A stretch of 64,000 nt of DNA from Halalkalibacter oceani (GTDB taxonomy: Bacteria; Bacillota; Bacilli; Bacillales; Bacillaceae_D), in the NCBI RefSeq assembly GCF_040544555.1, contig NZ_JBEPKD010000008.1:1-64000 (forward strand), read 5' to 3'. Both the position numbers and the translations under genes were made by a program. The notes beneath the pieces were generated by a model that was not told the DNA's origin, did not search any database, and saw only the letters and a program-made list of their open reading frames with translations. Shown piece after piece: positions 39,956-48,755 of this stretch (its first letter is position 1; every line of letters begins with the position of its first letter).

Positions 39956-40639
39956 TTAATAAGAGGCTTGTAACGTGTGAACATGCTCCAGCGTTGCCTT
40001 AACCTGATCATACTCCGCCCGCAGCTCGGCCGGAATGCGCTCCCGCCCGATTCCCTCACTTGTATTGATGCCGCTTTTCGCCATAATCGTTTGGTGCTTC
40101 ATCACCGCCTCAATATAGGCATCCATTTCTGCCTCTGTCAGCAATGTTTCCAGCACAGGAAGATCATTCAGACGGTCAAAATAAGGCTGCGCTGCTATTA
40201 AAGTCGCTTTTTCTGCTTCATATAGATCAGCTGGCAGCTGGTCGTAATTGATATTTCCATAGGGATCGCCATACTCCATCTTGGCGTTGATAATCGAACG
40301 CGCCAGCTCTTTAAATGTTTCATATTCTTCCTGACCGAGCACGCCCTTGGCTTGCGCCAGCTTGGCATCAATCAGCAAATAGCTCTTCATCGTAAAGCCG
40401 GCAATATGCTTCTGGACAGTTTCGAATGAGCCGTAAACGTCATCGGCCAGCAACATTTGATACGCGAACGCGCCAGTCGGCAAAACAATGAGCGCCGCCA
40501 GCAGCAAACCAGCCACACGCTTTGGAAACTTCCGGCTTACCCCCGCCCGCCGCAGCACTTTTTCTTTTAACTCCGACGGCGCTTCTATTTCCTCTGCCTT
40601 TCTCTTCAGTACGTGACGGATACGCTCCTCTGTATTCAT
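39956..40639 (-). CDS. Membrane-anchored anti-sigma factor-like protein (DUF3600 type)
   Basis: 227 residues: an N-terminal cytoplasmic part (about 1-38), one transmembrane helix (VAGLLLAALIVLPTGAFAYQM), then an outer helical domain with SLLIDAKLAQAKGVLGQEEYE-like sequence found in DUF3600 proteins. It follows the ECF sigma gene with a 4-base overlap, the usual position of a cognate anti-sigma factor that holds the sigma factor at the membrane. The stimulus is unknown. Confidence 0.75.
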   Translation of the reverse strand: MNTEERIRHVLKRKAEEIEAPSELKEKVLRRAGVSRKFPKRVAGLLLAALIVLPTGAFAYQMLLADDVYGSFETVQKHIAGFTMKSYLLIDAKLAQAKGVLGQEEYETFKELARSIINAKMEYGDPYGNINYDQLPADLYEAEKATLIAAQPYFDRLNDLPVLETLLTEAEMDAYIEAVMKHQTIMAKSGINTSEGIGRERIPAELRAEYDQVKATLEHVHTLQASY

Positions 40640-41214
40640 TGAACATTCCTCACTTTCTTAGCATCGTTTTGCCTGATCTCTTCTTTTTGCCGAAGCTTTT
40701 TCAAGGCCGCATGAACGCGGGATTTCACCGTTCCAAGCGGGATATCAAGAATACCGGCAACAACCTCCTGAGAATAATCGTTTAAATAGTGGAGAATCAC
40801 GACCTGCTTCAGCTTAAATGGCAGCTGTTCAATCGAGCGGAACAAGTCATCATTAGCAAGTCTCTCCGCCTGATTATAAAGAAGGCTCTCCTTGCCTATT
40901 TCCTGTTCCTCCACCCGCCTTATCGTCCGCAGCCTCATCCACTTTTTCCGGCGGTACGCATGAACCTGCTTAATCGCAATCCCGAGCAGCCACGGCTTGA
41001 ACGGCCGCTCCATATCGTACTTGTCCAATGCCTTAAAAGCCTGAATAAAGCTATCCTGCACGATATCATCAACATCCGTTTTATTGTCTGACAGGAAATG
41101 AACGGTTTTGTACACATCCTGGACGGTCCGCTCATACAACTCGCTGTAAGCCTCCTGTCTACCCATCCGGATTTGCCTGACGAATACCGCCAACTGCTGC
41201 TGCTCATCATCCAA
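40636..41214 (-). CDS. ECF RNA polymerase sigma factor
   Basis: 192 residues. Region 2 is seen in DVYKTVHFLSDNKTDVDDIVQDSFIQAF and the -10 helix RPFKPWLLGIAIKQVHAYRRKK; region 4 in LPFKLKQVVILHYLNDYSQEVVAGIL and GTVKSRVHAALKKL. It starts with TTG at 41214 after AGGAGGGGAGAG. It is coupled to a membrane anti-sigma gene. In Bacillus such pairs (SigV, SigY and others) answer envelope stress, but I cannot assign this one. Confidence 0.88.
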   Translation of the reverse strand: MDDEQQQLAVFVRQIRMGRQEAYSELYERTVQDVYKTVHFLSDNKTDVDDIVQDSFIQAFKALDKYDMERPFKPWLLGIAIKQVHAYRRKKWMRLRTIRRVEEQEIGKESLLYNQAERLANDDLFRSIEQLPFKLKQVVILHYLNDYSQEVVAGILDIPLGTVKSRVHAALKKLRQKEEIRQNDAKKVRNVQ

Positions 41215-41353
41215 AGCTCTCCCCTCCTTTTTCTTTTTTCACTTCATATTGGTCAGATCCGGTCGATTTCGTTCGTTTTTCCGAAAAAAAAATTTATGTA
41301 ATGTGTTCATTTTAGCTGAAAACGGCAACGAGAGCTTGAGACAAAACTAGCTT

Positions 41354-41399
41354 AGGGGCTGGGCAAAAGGTAAAAAAACAACCTTTTGTTCCAGCCTCT
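41354..41399 (-). terminator. Terminator after the nitroreductase gene
   Basis: AGGGGCTGGGCAAAAGGT pairs with ACCTTTTGTTCCAGCCTCT; on the minus strand it is followed by AAGCTAG rather than a long T-run, but the loop contains TGTTTTTTTA. Same family as the hairpin at 39790-39825. Confidence 0.65.
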
Positions 41400-41418
41400 C
41401 GCCAGGTAACGAAAAGCG

Positions 41419-42015
41419 TTATATCAATGTTTCAAACTCATTCTCTTCTGTCAGCCAAGTCGTCACTTCAGTGAGCGGACGGCGTTTTCCTTCATGCGGC
41501 TCCCGCTTTGGATAGCCAAAATAGAGAAAGCCGGCAATTTCTTCATGATCGCCCAGGCCAAACAGCTTTTTCATCGTCGGGTGATACGCCGGAGCCCCGG
41601 TGCGCCAATAACCGGCTACGCCAAGTCCATGCGCGGCAAGCAGCATATTTTGAATCGCCGCGTAGACGGCGCCTGCCTCCTCCAGCTTCAGCGCCTTCGG
41701 ATTGTCGCTCGGACGGATCGCAACGGCGATGATCACAGGTGCACGAAATGGCTTTTCGGCGACCTTCTCTAGTTTTTTCTGATTTGTTTCGCTCGTTGGA
41801 TCGTCCATTTCTTCCTTAGCGATCTCAACAAGTGCGTTCCCAAGTGCTTTTCTTGCTTCCCCCTCGATGACGAAAAAATGCCACGGCTCTGTCCGGTAAT
41901 GGCTCGGAGCCCACGTTCCAGCTTCAATAATTTTCTCGATCGTTTCCTTTTCGAGTGGGTTTTCCTTCACAAGTCCGATACTTCTGCGGGAGCGAATTGC
42001 TTCCAATACGTCCAT
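41419..42015 (-). CDS. Nitroreductase family FMN-dependent oxidoreductase
   Basis: 198 residues. The FMN-binding start RSRRSIGLVKENPLEKETIE, AGTWAPSHYRTEPWHFFVIEG, and GYWRTGAPAYHPTMKKLFGL with FLYFGYPKREP fit the YdjA/TdsD-like branch of nitroreductases, which reduce nitro compounds or quinones with NAD(P)H. AGGAGGTG precedes the ATG. It is a single-gene unit. Confidence 0.88.
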   Translation of the reverse strand: MDVLEAIRSRRSIGLVKENPLEKETIEKIIEAGTWAPSHYRTEPWHFFVIEGEARKALGNALVEIAKEEMDDPTSETNQKKLEKVAEKPFRAPVIIAVAIRPSDNPKALKLEEAGAVYAAIQNMLLAAHGLGVAGYWRTGAPAYHPTMKKLFGLGDHEEIAGFLYFGYPKREPHEGKRRPLTEVTTWLTEENEFETLI

Positions 42016-42227
42016 CGTGATGCACCTCCTGCATTTACTTTTTAAACTAAAATGTATAAAAAGTAGATAGTTAAATTAGACCATAAGAAAGCCGGAAATG
42101 CAATTAGTACTACTTGAGCCATCCAGAGCCGCCGCTCTTACTCCTGCTCCCTTTAGACTTTCATTGTCGAGGTTTTAACTCGTCTTCTCATGGTTATCAG
42201 TGTAGTAATACGCAAAGAGGAGGACAA

Positions 42228-42275
42228 ATGCCCTTATGTCACCAGAAGTCGTCGGATTCAGCTTTATTATTCTAG
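42228..42275 (+). CDS. Possible 15-codon ORF overlapping the gltS start
   Basis: ATG 42228 sits 5 bases after AAAGAGGAGG, the ideal distance, and reads MPLCHQKSSDSALLF before TAG at 42273. The gltS start (42236) is 13 bases from the same ribosome site and in another frame. Either this short frame tunes gltS translation, or a base is missing or extra and the carrier begins at 42228. Confidence 0.35.
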   Translation: MPLCHQKSSDSALLF

Positions 42276-43630
42276 GTATCTTGTTGATCATCGGCAAATG
42301 GATACGTGTGTTCACGCCGTTTTTGCAGACAATTTTTATCCCGAGCTCGATCATCGCCGGTCTGCTCGGCTTACTACTCGGTCCGGAAGTGCTCGGCCGT
42401 TTCTTTCATCTGTTTGACGAAGGCGGCCTGTTTCCGGAAGCGATGATTTCCGTTTGGGAAACGCTGCCCGAGCTTTTGATCAGCGTTATTTTTGCTTCCT
42501 TGTTCATCGGCAAAACGATTCCTTCGCTAAAAAAAATATGGCGGATTTCCGGCCCGCAAGTTACGTTCGCCCACATTCTCTCATGGGGGCAGTATGTCGT
42601 CGGCTCGCTGCTGGCCCTGCTGCTTTTCATTCCTTTGCTCGGGATGAATCCAGCTGTTGGCGCGCTGCTGGAGATCAGCTTTGTCGGCGGGCACGGAACC
42701 GCTGCCGGCCTATCCGGCACATTTTCTGCGGTCGGCTTTGAGGAGGGCAGGGACCTCGCTGTCGGCTTAGCGACAATCGGGGTGCTGTCAGGAGTCGTCC
42801 TCGGGATGATTTTGCTGAATTGGGGGGCGCGCAACGGCAAAACAGAAGTCTTGCAAAGTCCTGATGACATTTCAACCGAGCAGAGAAGGGGCCTGATCAA
42901 GCAGGAGAACCAGGAGGACGCTCCTGCCGGCCATCAGACTACCCGTCCGGAAGTCATTGAATCATTTACCGTTCACTTCGCCTACATCGGCATTGCAATC
43001 GCGGTCGGTTACGTCATTCTGCAAGGACTGATTTTCGTCGAAGAGATGCTCTGGGGAGACACGATTGAACTGCTTGTTCATCTTCCCCTCTTTCCATTGG
43101 CTATGGTCGGGGCGGTCATTGTTCAGCTGATCGTAAGCAAGGTTGTAAAGCGCAGTATTCTCGACCGCGGTCTGATTAATCGCATTCAGGGACTAGCTCT
43201 TGATCTGTTAATTGTCGCGGCGATCGCGACATTGTCCCTTTCCGTTTTAAGCGACTACCTGCTGCCTTTTCTCATCATGTCAGTAGCGGCAATCGCCTGG
43301 AACGTCGTCGCCTTTCTGTTTATTGCGCCTCGCATCATGCCGGATTACTGGTTTGAACGGGCGATTGGCGATCTTGGTCAGGCGATGGGGATGAGCGCGG
43401 CCGGGCTATTGCTGATCAAGCTGGCCGACGCCCATGACGAAACGCCGGCAAAGGAAGGATTCAGCTACAAACAGCTGCTGCTTGATATTTTCGTCGGCGG
43501 TGGAATCGTCACCGCTGCGTCCGTGCCGTTAATCGTCGCCTTTGGACCCGTCGCCTTCCTCTGCTTCGCCGCCGTCATCATGGCCGGCTGGCTCGCCCTC
43601 GGTCTGTTTCACTTCAGGAAGATGGAATAG
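42236..43630 (+). CDS. Sodium/glutamate symporter family carrier (GltS-like)
   Basis: 464 residues with ten to twelve transmembrane segments. GltS-family features: IFIPSSIIAGLLGLLLGPEVLG, LLEISFVGGHGTAAGLSGTFS (re-entrant loop with GGHGT) and the second-half AIGDLGQAMGMSAAGLLLIKLAD. It is longer and more divergent than E. coli GltS, so glutamate is only the likeliest substrate. The start is ambiguous (see the overlapping short frame at 42228). The 220 bases upstream hold no clear promoter that I can defend. Confidence 0.8.
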   Translation: MSPEVVGFSFIILGILLIIGKWIRVFTPFLQTIFIPSSIIAGLLGLLLGPEVLGRFFHLFDEGGLFPEAMISVWETLPELLISVIFASLFIGKTIPSLKKIWRISGPQVTFAHILSWGQYVVGSLLALLLFIPLLGMNPAVGALLEISFVGGHGTAAGLSGTFSAVGFEEGRDLAVGLATIGVLSGVVLGMILLNWGARNGKTEVLQSPDDISTEQRRGLIKQENQEDAPAGHQTTRPEVIESFTVHFAYIGIAIAVGYVILQGLIFVEEMLWGDTIELLVHLPLFPLAMVGAVIVQLIVSKVVKRSILDRGLINRIQGLALDLLIVAAIATLSLSVLSDYLLPFLIMSVAAIAWNVVAFLFIAPRIMPDYWFERAIGDLGQAMGMSAAGLLLIKLADAHDETPAKEGFSYKQLLLDIFVGGGIVTAASVPLIVAFGPVAFLCFAAVIMAGWLALGLFHFRKME

Positions 43631-43707
43631 AGCCATGTCCCGCAATGAGCCGAGTCGCTGCAAGGAGCCTGCAAGAAACAGACTTCCTTTGGCGGCGCCC
43701 GGCTCAC

Positions 43708-45159
43708 TTACAAAATCGGCGAAAGCAGCCGGGAAATTGATTCCTTAAAGCGGATCACCTTGGAGCGCTCATTATATTTGAGCTGAGTCAGTTCAGTTGA
43801 GACGCTGACATCCTTCTCAAAATAGCCGACGAGCTTCTGGGCGACTTCGATATCGTAAATAAACGCATTTACTTCAAAGTTCAGCTTGAAGCTCCGCATA
43901 TCGATATTAGCTGTCCCGACCGAGCTGACTTCGCTGTCGATGACGATCATTTTCGCGTGGATGAAGCCTTTTTCATAAATATAGACCTTCGCTCCGACCT
44001 TCAATAACTCACCGACATGGGAAAGCGTCGCCCAATAAACAAAAGGATGATCGGGACGGTTTGGAATCATCAAGTGAACCTCTTTGCCTGATAAGCAGGC
44101 AATCCGCAACGCATCCAGTAAGCTTTGATCAGGAATGAAATATGGCGTTTGAATATAAATCGAGCGCTTCGCCGACATGATCATTTTGATGTACCCGTTT
44201 TTGACCTGTTCCCATTCGGCATCCGGACCACTTGATACAATCTGAATCATCGCCCTGCCGTTTGTCCGTTTCTCCGGGAAGTAGCTTGGGTCATAATGAA
44301 TCAAATGCTGCTTTGATGCCTGATTCCAGTCGAGGATAAATCTCGTTTGGATCGCGTCGACAGCCGGTCCTTTGATCCTAAGATGCGTATCGCGCCAGTA
44401 ACCGAATTTCTTTTTTAGGCCAAGGTATTCATTACCGACATTAAACCCGCCAATATAGCCGATCTGGCCGTCGATATTGACCAGCTTCCGGTGATTGCGG
44501 TAATTCATCCGGAAGTTGATCAACGCCAGACGGGATGGAAAGAACACACCAACCTCCCCGCCATGGGCGACGACCTCCGCGAAATTCTTTCTTCTTAGTT
44601 TTCGCGAGCCCAGATCATCATACAATACCCGGACTTTGACCCCTTCCTTCGCCTTTTTTTCAAGAGCGCGAATAATTCGTTTCCCTAACTGATCATTTCT
44701 AAAAATATAATATTGTAAATGAATAAAGTGCTCTGCGCTTTCAATGTCCGCTAACAGCGTCTGGAATTTCTCTTCCCCGTCGACGAGGATATCGACCTCG
44801 TTTTTTTCGGTCAGCAGGGCATCATTATTAATTAAATGCATATAAATCAAGTCGCGGTACCGTTCCATTTCCGGCTCATCAAATGAAATAGTTGAATCCC
44901 GCATTTGCTGCATCTGGCTGGCGATCGCATCTTCAATTCCGATTTTTTGCATATCCTCCCAGTCAAACATTCTTCTCCTCGTTAAGTTCTGCCCGAGAAA
45001 CAGATACACAATAAAACCGAGAAATGGGATGAACATCAAGATCATCAGCCAGGCCCACGTCGCCCCCGCATCCTTTCGTTCAATAAAGATGATGACGACC
45101 GCAAAAAGTAAATTGACAATAAAAAGAATGATCCCCATCATCATCATAAATAACTCCAT
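43708..45159 (-). CDS. cls: Cardiolipin synthase
   Basis: 483 residues, the standard length of Bacillus cardiolipin synthases. Two N-terminal transmembrane helices, then two phospholipase-D motifs: HRKLVNIDGQIGYIGGFN (about residue 225) and HAKMIVIDSEVSSVGTANID (about 400). It condenses two phosphatidylglycerols into cardiolipin and glycerol; cardiolipin rises with salt stress, in keeping with the opuA system. Convergent with gltS-like gene. Confidence 0.93.
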   Translation of the reverse strand: MELFMMMMGIILFIVNLLFAVVIIFIERKDAGATWAWLMILMFIPFLGFIVYLFLGQNLTRRRMFDWEDMQKIGIEDAIASQMQQMRDSTISFDEPEMERYRDLIYMHLINNDALLTEKNEVDILVDGEEKFQTLLADIESAEHFIHLQYYIFRNDQLGKRIIRALEKKAKEGVKVRVLYDDLGSRKLRRKNFAEVVAHGGEVGVFFPSRLALINFRMNYRNHRKLVNIDGQIGYIGGFNVGNEYLGLKKKFGYWRDTHLRIKGPAVDAIQTRFILDWNQASKQHLIHYDPSYFPEKRTNGRAMIQIVSSGPDAEWEQVKNGYIKMIMSAKRSIYIQTPYFIPDQSLLDALRIACLSGKEVHLMIPNRPDHPFVYWATLSHVGELLKVGAKVYIYEKGFIHAKMIVIDSEVSSVGTANIDMRSFKLNFEVNAFIYDIEVAQKLVGYFEKDVSVSTELTQLKYNERSKVIRFKESISRLLSPIL

Positions 45160-45276
45160 CGTTTCTCCCTACCTTCCATCATCGCCACTTCTTTTCGCGC
45201 ACCATTCATTGTCACGATTCGACATACAGACTGATTATACCACGGGTCATACAAACAGTGGACGAAATCAAAAGAA

Positions 45277-45315
45277 GGCTGGCCGATAAGGATAATGTAC
45301 CCTAATCGGCCAGCC
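45277..45315. terminator. Terminator between the ABC permease and cls genes
   Basis: GGCTGGCCGAT (45277-45287) pairs with ATCGGCCAGCC (45305-45315), nine bases after the permease stop. Confidence 0.8.
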
Positions 45316-45323
45316 TCGTATGC

Positions 45324-47921
45324 TTATATATTTTCCTGCTTCAAAGTATCAATAATATTTTCTTTCCTAATTTTTGCAATGGAATAGAGCATCGCCGCCC
45401 CGACAATCGCGAAAACCGCAATCACAACATAGAGCATACTGAGCCATGGCAGGCTGAAATCGTACGCAAACGTATGATTCACGGAGCGGTGAATCAGATA
45501 CATCACAAGAATGCTGAGCGGCAACCCGTACAACAGCGCCTTCACTCCGTAGAAAATACTTTCATAATTGATCATTTTATTAAAGGACTTCGGCGTCATG
45601 CCAATTGATTTCAGCATCGCGAATTCCCGCTTGCGCAAGGCAATGCTCGTCGAAATCGTATTGAAAATATTCGCAACGGAGATTAGCGTGATCAGCGTAA
45701 TAAAGCCGTAGGTGAACACTCTCATGATCAGCACCATCTGCTGCTCCTGCTGCCTCATCTGGTGGACGTTGTAGACGTAGAACGAGGATCCCCCAAGTTC
45801 ATCGATCTCCTCCTGGGTCGTCGCCGGATCACTTGTTTGCAGATGCAGAGTCGTCGTCATCGGCATATTGGTAAACTCGTCGGTCAGTCCGTCAAACACC
45901 TGCTCGGATACGACGATATTCAAGCTGCCGAGTCCATTCATCACTGCCCCCATCGGCTGCTCGTCGGTCAGCGCCAGCACTTCCACAGAAATAGCATCGA
46001 TTTTTTCAGCCTGATCGCCAATCCACTCTTCATAAAATAAATCGAATGTCTCGCCAACCGCGGTCTGAATTGCTTTCGTTTCGACAAACTTTCCCTCATC
46101 GTAGTCAGTGTAAGAGATCGTATCGACAGCGATCGCTTTCAGGTTGCCCTCTTCCATTAACTGTTCCGGATCGATTCCGACCTGCTCGGCATAAGCAGTC
46201 AGGCTCGGCTCATCCAGGGCAATAACATTCATCGCATAACGATACTCGCCCTCCTCAAGCTGATCGGGAATTTGCTTTAGCTCCTCCGCGATTTTCGTTT
46301 CATCCACCATTGCTGACAGATAAATTTCTTTCCCAAGGGTGTAGTTCGTCACATCTCCAAGTGAAGGGATTTCATCCAACAGCTGCCGGGATTCCTCGGT
46401 CTCCTGCGTTTGCTGGACGCGAATATCAAAATCCACTCCATCCTGGGACATGTCCACTGATTTCACTAAGCTGTCCGTAAAAAACGCCACCGTCAAAAAT
46501 AAAACAATGCTAATCACAAGGGAAAACACCGTTACTTGGTACCTGCGTTTATGGCGCTTTAAATTTTTCAGACCGATATCCGCTTCCACTCCGAACACGT
46601 TACGGATCAGAAATGATGTTTTGACCGCTTTGCCGCTCAGCTTGACGTCCTGACTTTGACGAATCGCATCAATCGCCGAAATGCGGGAAGCCCTTAGTGC
46701 CGGAATATAGGTCGAAATAAAAATCGTCGCGACCGAAATCCCTGCCGCTGTCAACAAAGAGCCCGGCGTGACGACAAGGCGCAAGCCGTTGCCAAGATAA
46801 AGCGCCTCCTGCAAAACCCCGTTAATAAAGAAGAAGGTGATGCCAATTCCCACGACACCGGCCAGAAGCCCGAGCGGGATGCTGACAAGACCGATTAAAA
46901 ATCCTTCAAAGAAAACCGAGTTCCGCTTTTGCCGCTTTGTCGCTCCGACGCTCGAGAGCATTCCTAAATGGCGGGAACGCTCGGACACAGAAATCGCGAA
47001 AGCATTAAAAATTAACGCGACCGAGCCGATGACAATGACGGCAATGATGATGCCGAGCAACGAATAAAGGGTGCGATGCAGGTTGTCCTGGTCCGTGACG
47101 CCATAATAGCGCAATAACTCGCTATGATAGCTGACATTGCTAATGTTATGCGCCTGTGCCAACGCCTCCGCCTCAGCAAATAAAGCATTGCTCACGTCAG
47201 CAAGAACGACCGACGCATCAACAGGATCCGCTTCCGTCACGCTTGCCGGATCGACGTAGGAAATAACGGTATAGCCCGGAGACCATGACGGTTCCCAATG
47301 TGGGCTTTCAATCACGCCGACGATCGTATAGCTTCGTTCCTCCTGATTGATTAATGTCTCGACATTTTCTCCTTCTTCATTCATCACGAGAGAGGTTGTT
47401 TGACTAAGTAGCTGCTCGCTTGCCTGCCCTTCCGCAAAGCGCTCCCCGATCTCAAGTGTCAGCTCATCTCCAATTTGATACGATACTTGCGCGTTTTTCG
47501 CGATTTCCTCAGAAATGACGATTTCATTTTCAGTCTGCGGGAGACGACCCTCCTTCACGTTGACCGAGAATCGCTCAAAGCCTTCTTCATCCAAGTCCTT
47601 GACGAACAAATATGGTTTATAGCGATTTGCCGGACTTCCTTCAAGCCAGGCATAACCCCTGTCTCTTGAAAGAGACACTGCCTCCGTGTTGTCCTCGGCT
47701 TTAATCACTTCCAGCTGTGCTTTGTCCACTTCATGATAAGCAACATGCCACTCGCCATTCCTGTCCATCGTCTCGCGCTGAAACAAATCCATAAAGGACA
47801 TGCCGAGTGTGGCGACCGCGGTCACCATCGCGACGGAAATAATCGTTCCGATAATCGTGACAAGGGTCCGCCTTTTATTTTGCTTTAAATGACGAAAGGT
47901 CACCTTATTGACGATGTTCAT
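45324..47921 (-). CDS. FtsX-type ABC transporter permease
   Basis: 865 residues. N-terminal helix after TFRHLKQNKRRTLVTIIGTI, a large extracellular domain (about 40-280), a FtsX membrane block (about 290-400), a second extracellular domain (about 460-720) and a final FtsX block ending with SIALRKREFAMLKSIGMTP and three helices. This duplicated MacB/FtsX plan is common in exporters or sensors of peptides and envelope damage. It overlaps the ATPase gene by 4 bases and is grouped with a two-component system, as in antimicrobial-peptide detoxification modules, though it is longer than BceB. Confidence 0.88.
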   Translation of the reverse strand: MNIVNKVTFRHLKQNKRRTLVTIIGTIISVAMVTAVATLGMSFMDLFQRETMDRNGEWHVAYHEVDKAQLEVIKAEDNTEAVSLSRDRGYAWLEGSPANRYKPYLFVKDLDEEGFERFSVNVKEGRLPQTENEIVISEEIAKNAQVSYQIGDELTLEIGERFAEGQASEQLLSQTTSLVMNEEGENVETLINQEERSYTIVGVIESPHWEPSWSPGYTVISYVDPASVTEADPVDASVVLADVSNALFAEAEALAQAHNISNVSYHSELLRYYGVTDQDNLHRTLYSLLGIIIAVIVIGSVALIFNAFAISVSERSRHLGMLSSVGATKRQKRNSVFFEGFLIGLVSIPLGLLAGVVGIGITFFFINGVLQEALYLGNGLRLVVTPGSLLTAAGISVATIFISTYIPALRASRISAIDAIRQSQDVKLSGKAVKTSFLIRNVFGVEADIGLKNLKRHKRRYQVTVFSLVISIVLFLTVAFFTDSLVKSVDMSQDGVDFDIRVQQTQETEESRQLLDEIPSLGDVTNYTLGKEIYLSAMVDETKIAEELKQIPDQLEEGEYRYAMNVIALDEPSLTAYAEQVGIDPEQLMEEGNLKAIAVDTISYTDYDEGKFVETKAIQTAVGETFDLFYEEWIGDQAEKIDAISVEVLALTDEQPMGAVMNGLGSLNIVVSEQVFDGLTDEFTNMPMTTTLHLQTSDPATTQEEIDELGGSSFYVYNVHQMRQQEQQMVLIMRVFTYGFITLITLISVANIFNTISTSIALRKREFAMLKSIGMTPKSFNKMINYESIFYGVKALLYGLPLSILVMYLIHRSVNHTFAYDFSLPWLSMLYVVIAVFAIVGAAMLYSIAKIRKENIIDTLKQENI

Positions 47922-48601
47922 GGACGGATCACCTCATCCTTGGCGACCTTCCCGTCTTCGATGGAAATGATCCGGTCAGCCTGAAGGGCAATCCGGTCAT
48001 CATGCGTAATCACGACAAGCGTCTGGTTGTATGTTTTGTTAAACATTTTTAACAGGTCAATGATTTCGCGGCTGTTCTTGCTGTCTAAATTTCCCGTCGG
48101 CTCATCTGCAAGCATAATCGCCGGGTTGCTGATTAACGCCCGTCCGATTGACACACGCTGCTGCTGCCCGCCCGACAGCTGATTCGGCAAATGCTGCAAA
48201 CGCTCCTTCAGCTTCAAAATGCCAACGATATCGTCGAATTGCTTCTGATCAACCTTATGATCATCAAGCAAAAGCGGCAGCGTAATATTCTCTTCCACCG
48301 TTAAAATCGGGATCAAATTGTAAAACTGATAAATCAGGCCGATTTGTCGCCGTCTGAAAATCGCCAGCTGCGTTTCATTCAATTGGTACATATCCGTGTT
48401 ATCAACGAGCACTTTCCCGCTTGTCGGCCGGTCGACGCCCCCGAGCAAATGCAGAAGCGTTGATTTCCCCGAGCCTGACGGACCGATAATCGCGACAAAC
48501 TCACCTTTTTGGACAGAAAATGAAACATTATCGAGCGCTTTGACAGCCGTTTCCCCTTTTCCATACACTTTCGAAAGATTTTCGATTTTTAAGATTTCCA
48601 T
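47918..48601 (-). CDS. ABC transporter ATP-binding protein (LolD/MacB/BceA type)
   Basis: 227 residues. Walker A GPSGSGKST near residue 40, Q-loop YQFYNLIPILTV, signature LSGGQQQRVSIGRAL, Walker B IMLADEPTGNLDS, switch histidine VITHD. It pairs with the FtsX-type permease, with which it overlaps. A 155-bp gap with repeated GTGAC boxes separates it from the sensor kinase gene, so the transporter has its own promoter. Confidence 0.92.
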   Translation of the reverse strand: MEILKIENLSKVYGKGETAVKALDNVSFSVQKGEFVAIIGPSGSGKSTLLHLLGGVDRPTSGKVLVDNTDMYQLNETQLAIFRRRQIGLIYQFYNLIPILTVEENITLPLLLDDHKVDQKQFDDIVGILKLKERLQHLPNQLSGGQQQRVSIGRALISNPAIMLADEPTGNLDSKNSREIIDLLKMFNKTYNQTLVVITHDDRIALQADRIISIEDGKVAKDEVIRP

Positions 48602-48635
48602 TAATAGACCTCCACCTGTTTCTTAGATGGTTCTA

Positions 48636-48690
48636 AGTATAGCGGCCTCATATGACTGTGAAGTGACTGCCAAAGTGACAATTTCGTCAC
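48636..48690 (-). promoter_or_regulatory. Transporter promoter with repeated GTCAC boxes
   Basis: On the minus strand a -10 TATACT (48641-48636) is preceded by GTCAT, GTCACTT and GTCACTT at 11- and 12-bp spacing (plus-strand GAC ends at 48656, 48667 and 48679), plus GTGAC in opposite orientation at 48690-48686. No -35 match is apparent. One-turn-spaced direct repeats are the usual binding mode of OmpR-type regulators, so the adjacent response regulator is the likely activator. Confidence 0.6.
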
Positions 48691-48755
48691 CTCGCTGCCG
48701 GCGACCTGCTTTTAAGCGAGGGGGCAGTCGATTCATTCAAAAAATTTGCTGGTTA

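Noticed and set aside
43640..43700. Another nested-hairpin copy between gltS-like and cls
   Set aside because: TGAGCCG/CGGCTCA can pair, but the inner hairpin, loop and linker of the family are absent.
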